A stretch of DNA of 7,376 nucleotides. It comes from CAZBJJ01 sp964492245. Its GTDB lineage: Bacteria > Spirochaetota > Spirochaetia > Treponematales > Breznakiellaceae. Location of the stretch: positions 1 to 7,376 of the forward strand of contig CAZBJJ010000064.1 of the NCBI GenBank assembly GCA_964492245.1, given 5' to 3'. How positions within the stretch are numbered: the first letter of the stretch is position 1; each line of letters opens with the position of its first letter. This document shows, piece by piece, positions 7,236 through 7,376 of this stretch. A program made the position numbers and the translations under genes. Below the pieces are notes generated by a model. That model ran no database searches and was not told the DNA's origin. It worked only from the letters and a program-made list of their open reading frames with translations.

Positions 7236-7376
7236 TTAATGGGGAGTGCAAAATGGGTACTTAATTAACAAAACGGTTATAACAAAGGCCAAAAGAAAAA
7301 AGAAGCTTACCCTCAGGGGGCCCCAAAATTTTTTACGCCCTTCCCCTTTTTCGGGCGATTTAAGAGATCTCATATC
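7236..7376 (-). CDS. Right-edge membrane protein fragment, product unknown (partial)
   Basis: On the minus strand, the frame entering at 7376 stays open for 46 codons and ends at TAA (7238-7236). It contains an internal ATG at 7373-7371. From that Met the peptide is 45 residues: a basic stretch (KSPEKGEGRKK), then one strongly hydrophobic segment of about 17 residues (VSFFFLLAFVITVLLI), then a short KYPFCTPH tail. This matches a single membrane helix with its positive side first. It may be the C-terminal end of a longer gene entering from the right, or a small membrane protein starting at that ATG; the possible ribosome binding site is outside the window. It lies 68 bp upstream of the LacI-family gene on the same strand. 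I recognise no family. Confidence 0.5.
   Translation of the reverse strand, partial: DMRSLKSPEKGEGRKKFWGPLRVSFFFLLAFVITVLLIKYPFCTPH

Noticed and set aside
7241..7264. GGGGAG followed by ATG GGT ACT TAA on the plus strand.
   Set aside because: It would encode only three residues and lies opposite the better-supported minus-strand reading frame.
7276..7283. GTTATAAC palindrome as an operator of the LacI-family regulator.
   Set aside because: It is short, lies within the upstream reading frame away from the promoter candidate, and lacks the central CG typical of LacI-family sites.
7336..7357. Inverted repeat CGCCC/GGGCG as a terminator.
   Set aside because: The stem is five pairs with a 12-base loop, no T run follows on either strand, and it lies inside the right-edge reading frame.

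Overview
The window reads as ordinary chromosomal DNA from a moderately GC-rich bacterium, possibly a spirochaete. That guess is weak. It rests on overall protein style, an outer-membrane-type leader on SppA and repeat-filled intergenic regions, and no marker gene settles it. Five genes can be supported. Two of them are cut by the window edges.

Layout, left to right. Positions 1-28 hold the first nine codons of a minus-strand gene with a perfect AGGAGG site. A 126-bp divergent intergenic region follows, with a 12-bp perfect palindrome and a plausible plus-strand promoter. Next comes an SppA-family (peptidase S49) protease of 791 residues (155-2530, +). Its catalytic half is complete, with inferred Lys406/Ser598, but a secreted, beta-rich domain of about 200 residues sits in front of it. 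The sppA stop codon is followed immediately by a 22-bp tandem array (2531-2706). Then comes carB (2747-5989, +), the complete large subunit of carbamoyl-phosphate synthetase. Downstream of carB is a second, unrelated 14-bp tandem array (6013-6124), which runs into the 3' end of a convergent LacI-family regulator gene (6100-7167, -, TTG start). At the right edge, 7236-7376 (-) encodes the end of, or a small whole, membrane-spanning protein just upstream of the regulator.

The genes do not form an obvious functional pathway. CarB makes carbamoyl phosphate for arginine and pyrimidines, and no carA, pyr or arg partner is visible. SppA is an envelope protease. The LacI regulator has no target in view. 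The most unusual features are the two arrays. Their sequences differ, but both are GC-rich with self-complementary cores, both sit at gene 3' ends, and both have a higher-order period of three units (66 and 42 bp). I see no clearly new multi-gene system here.
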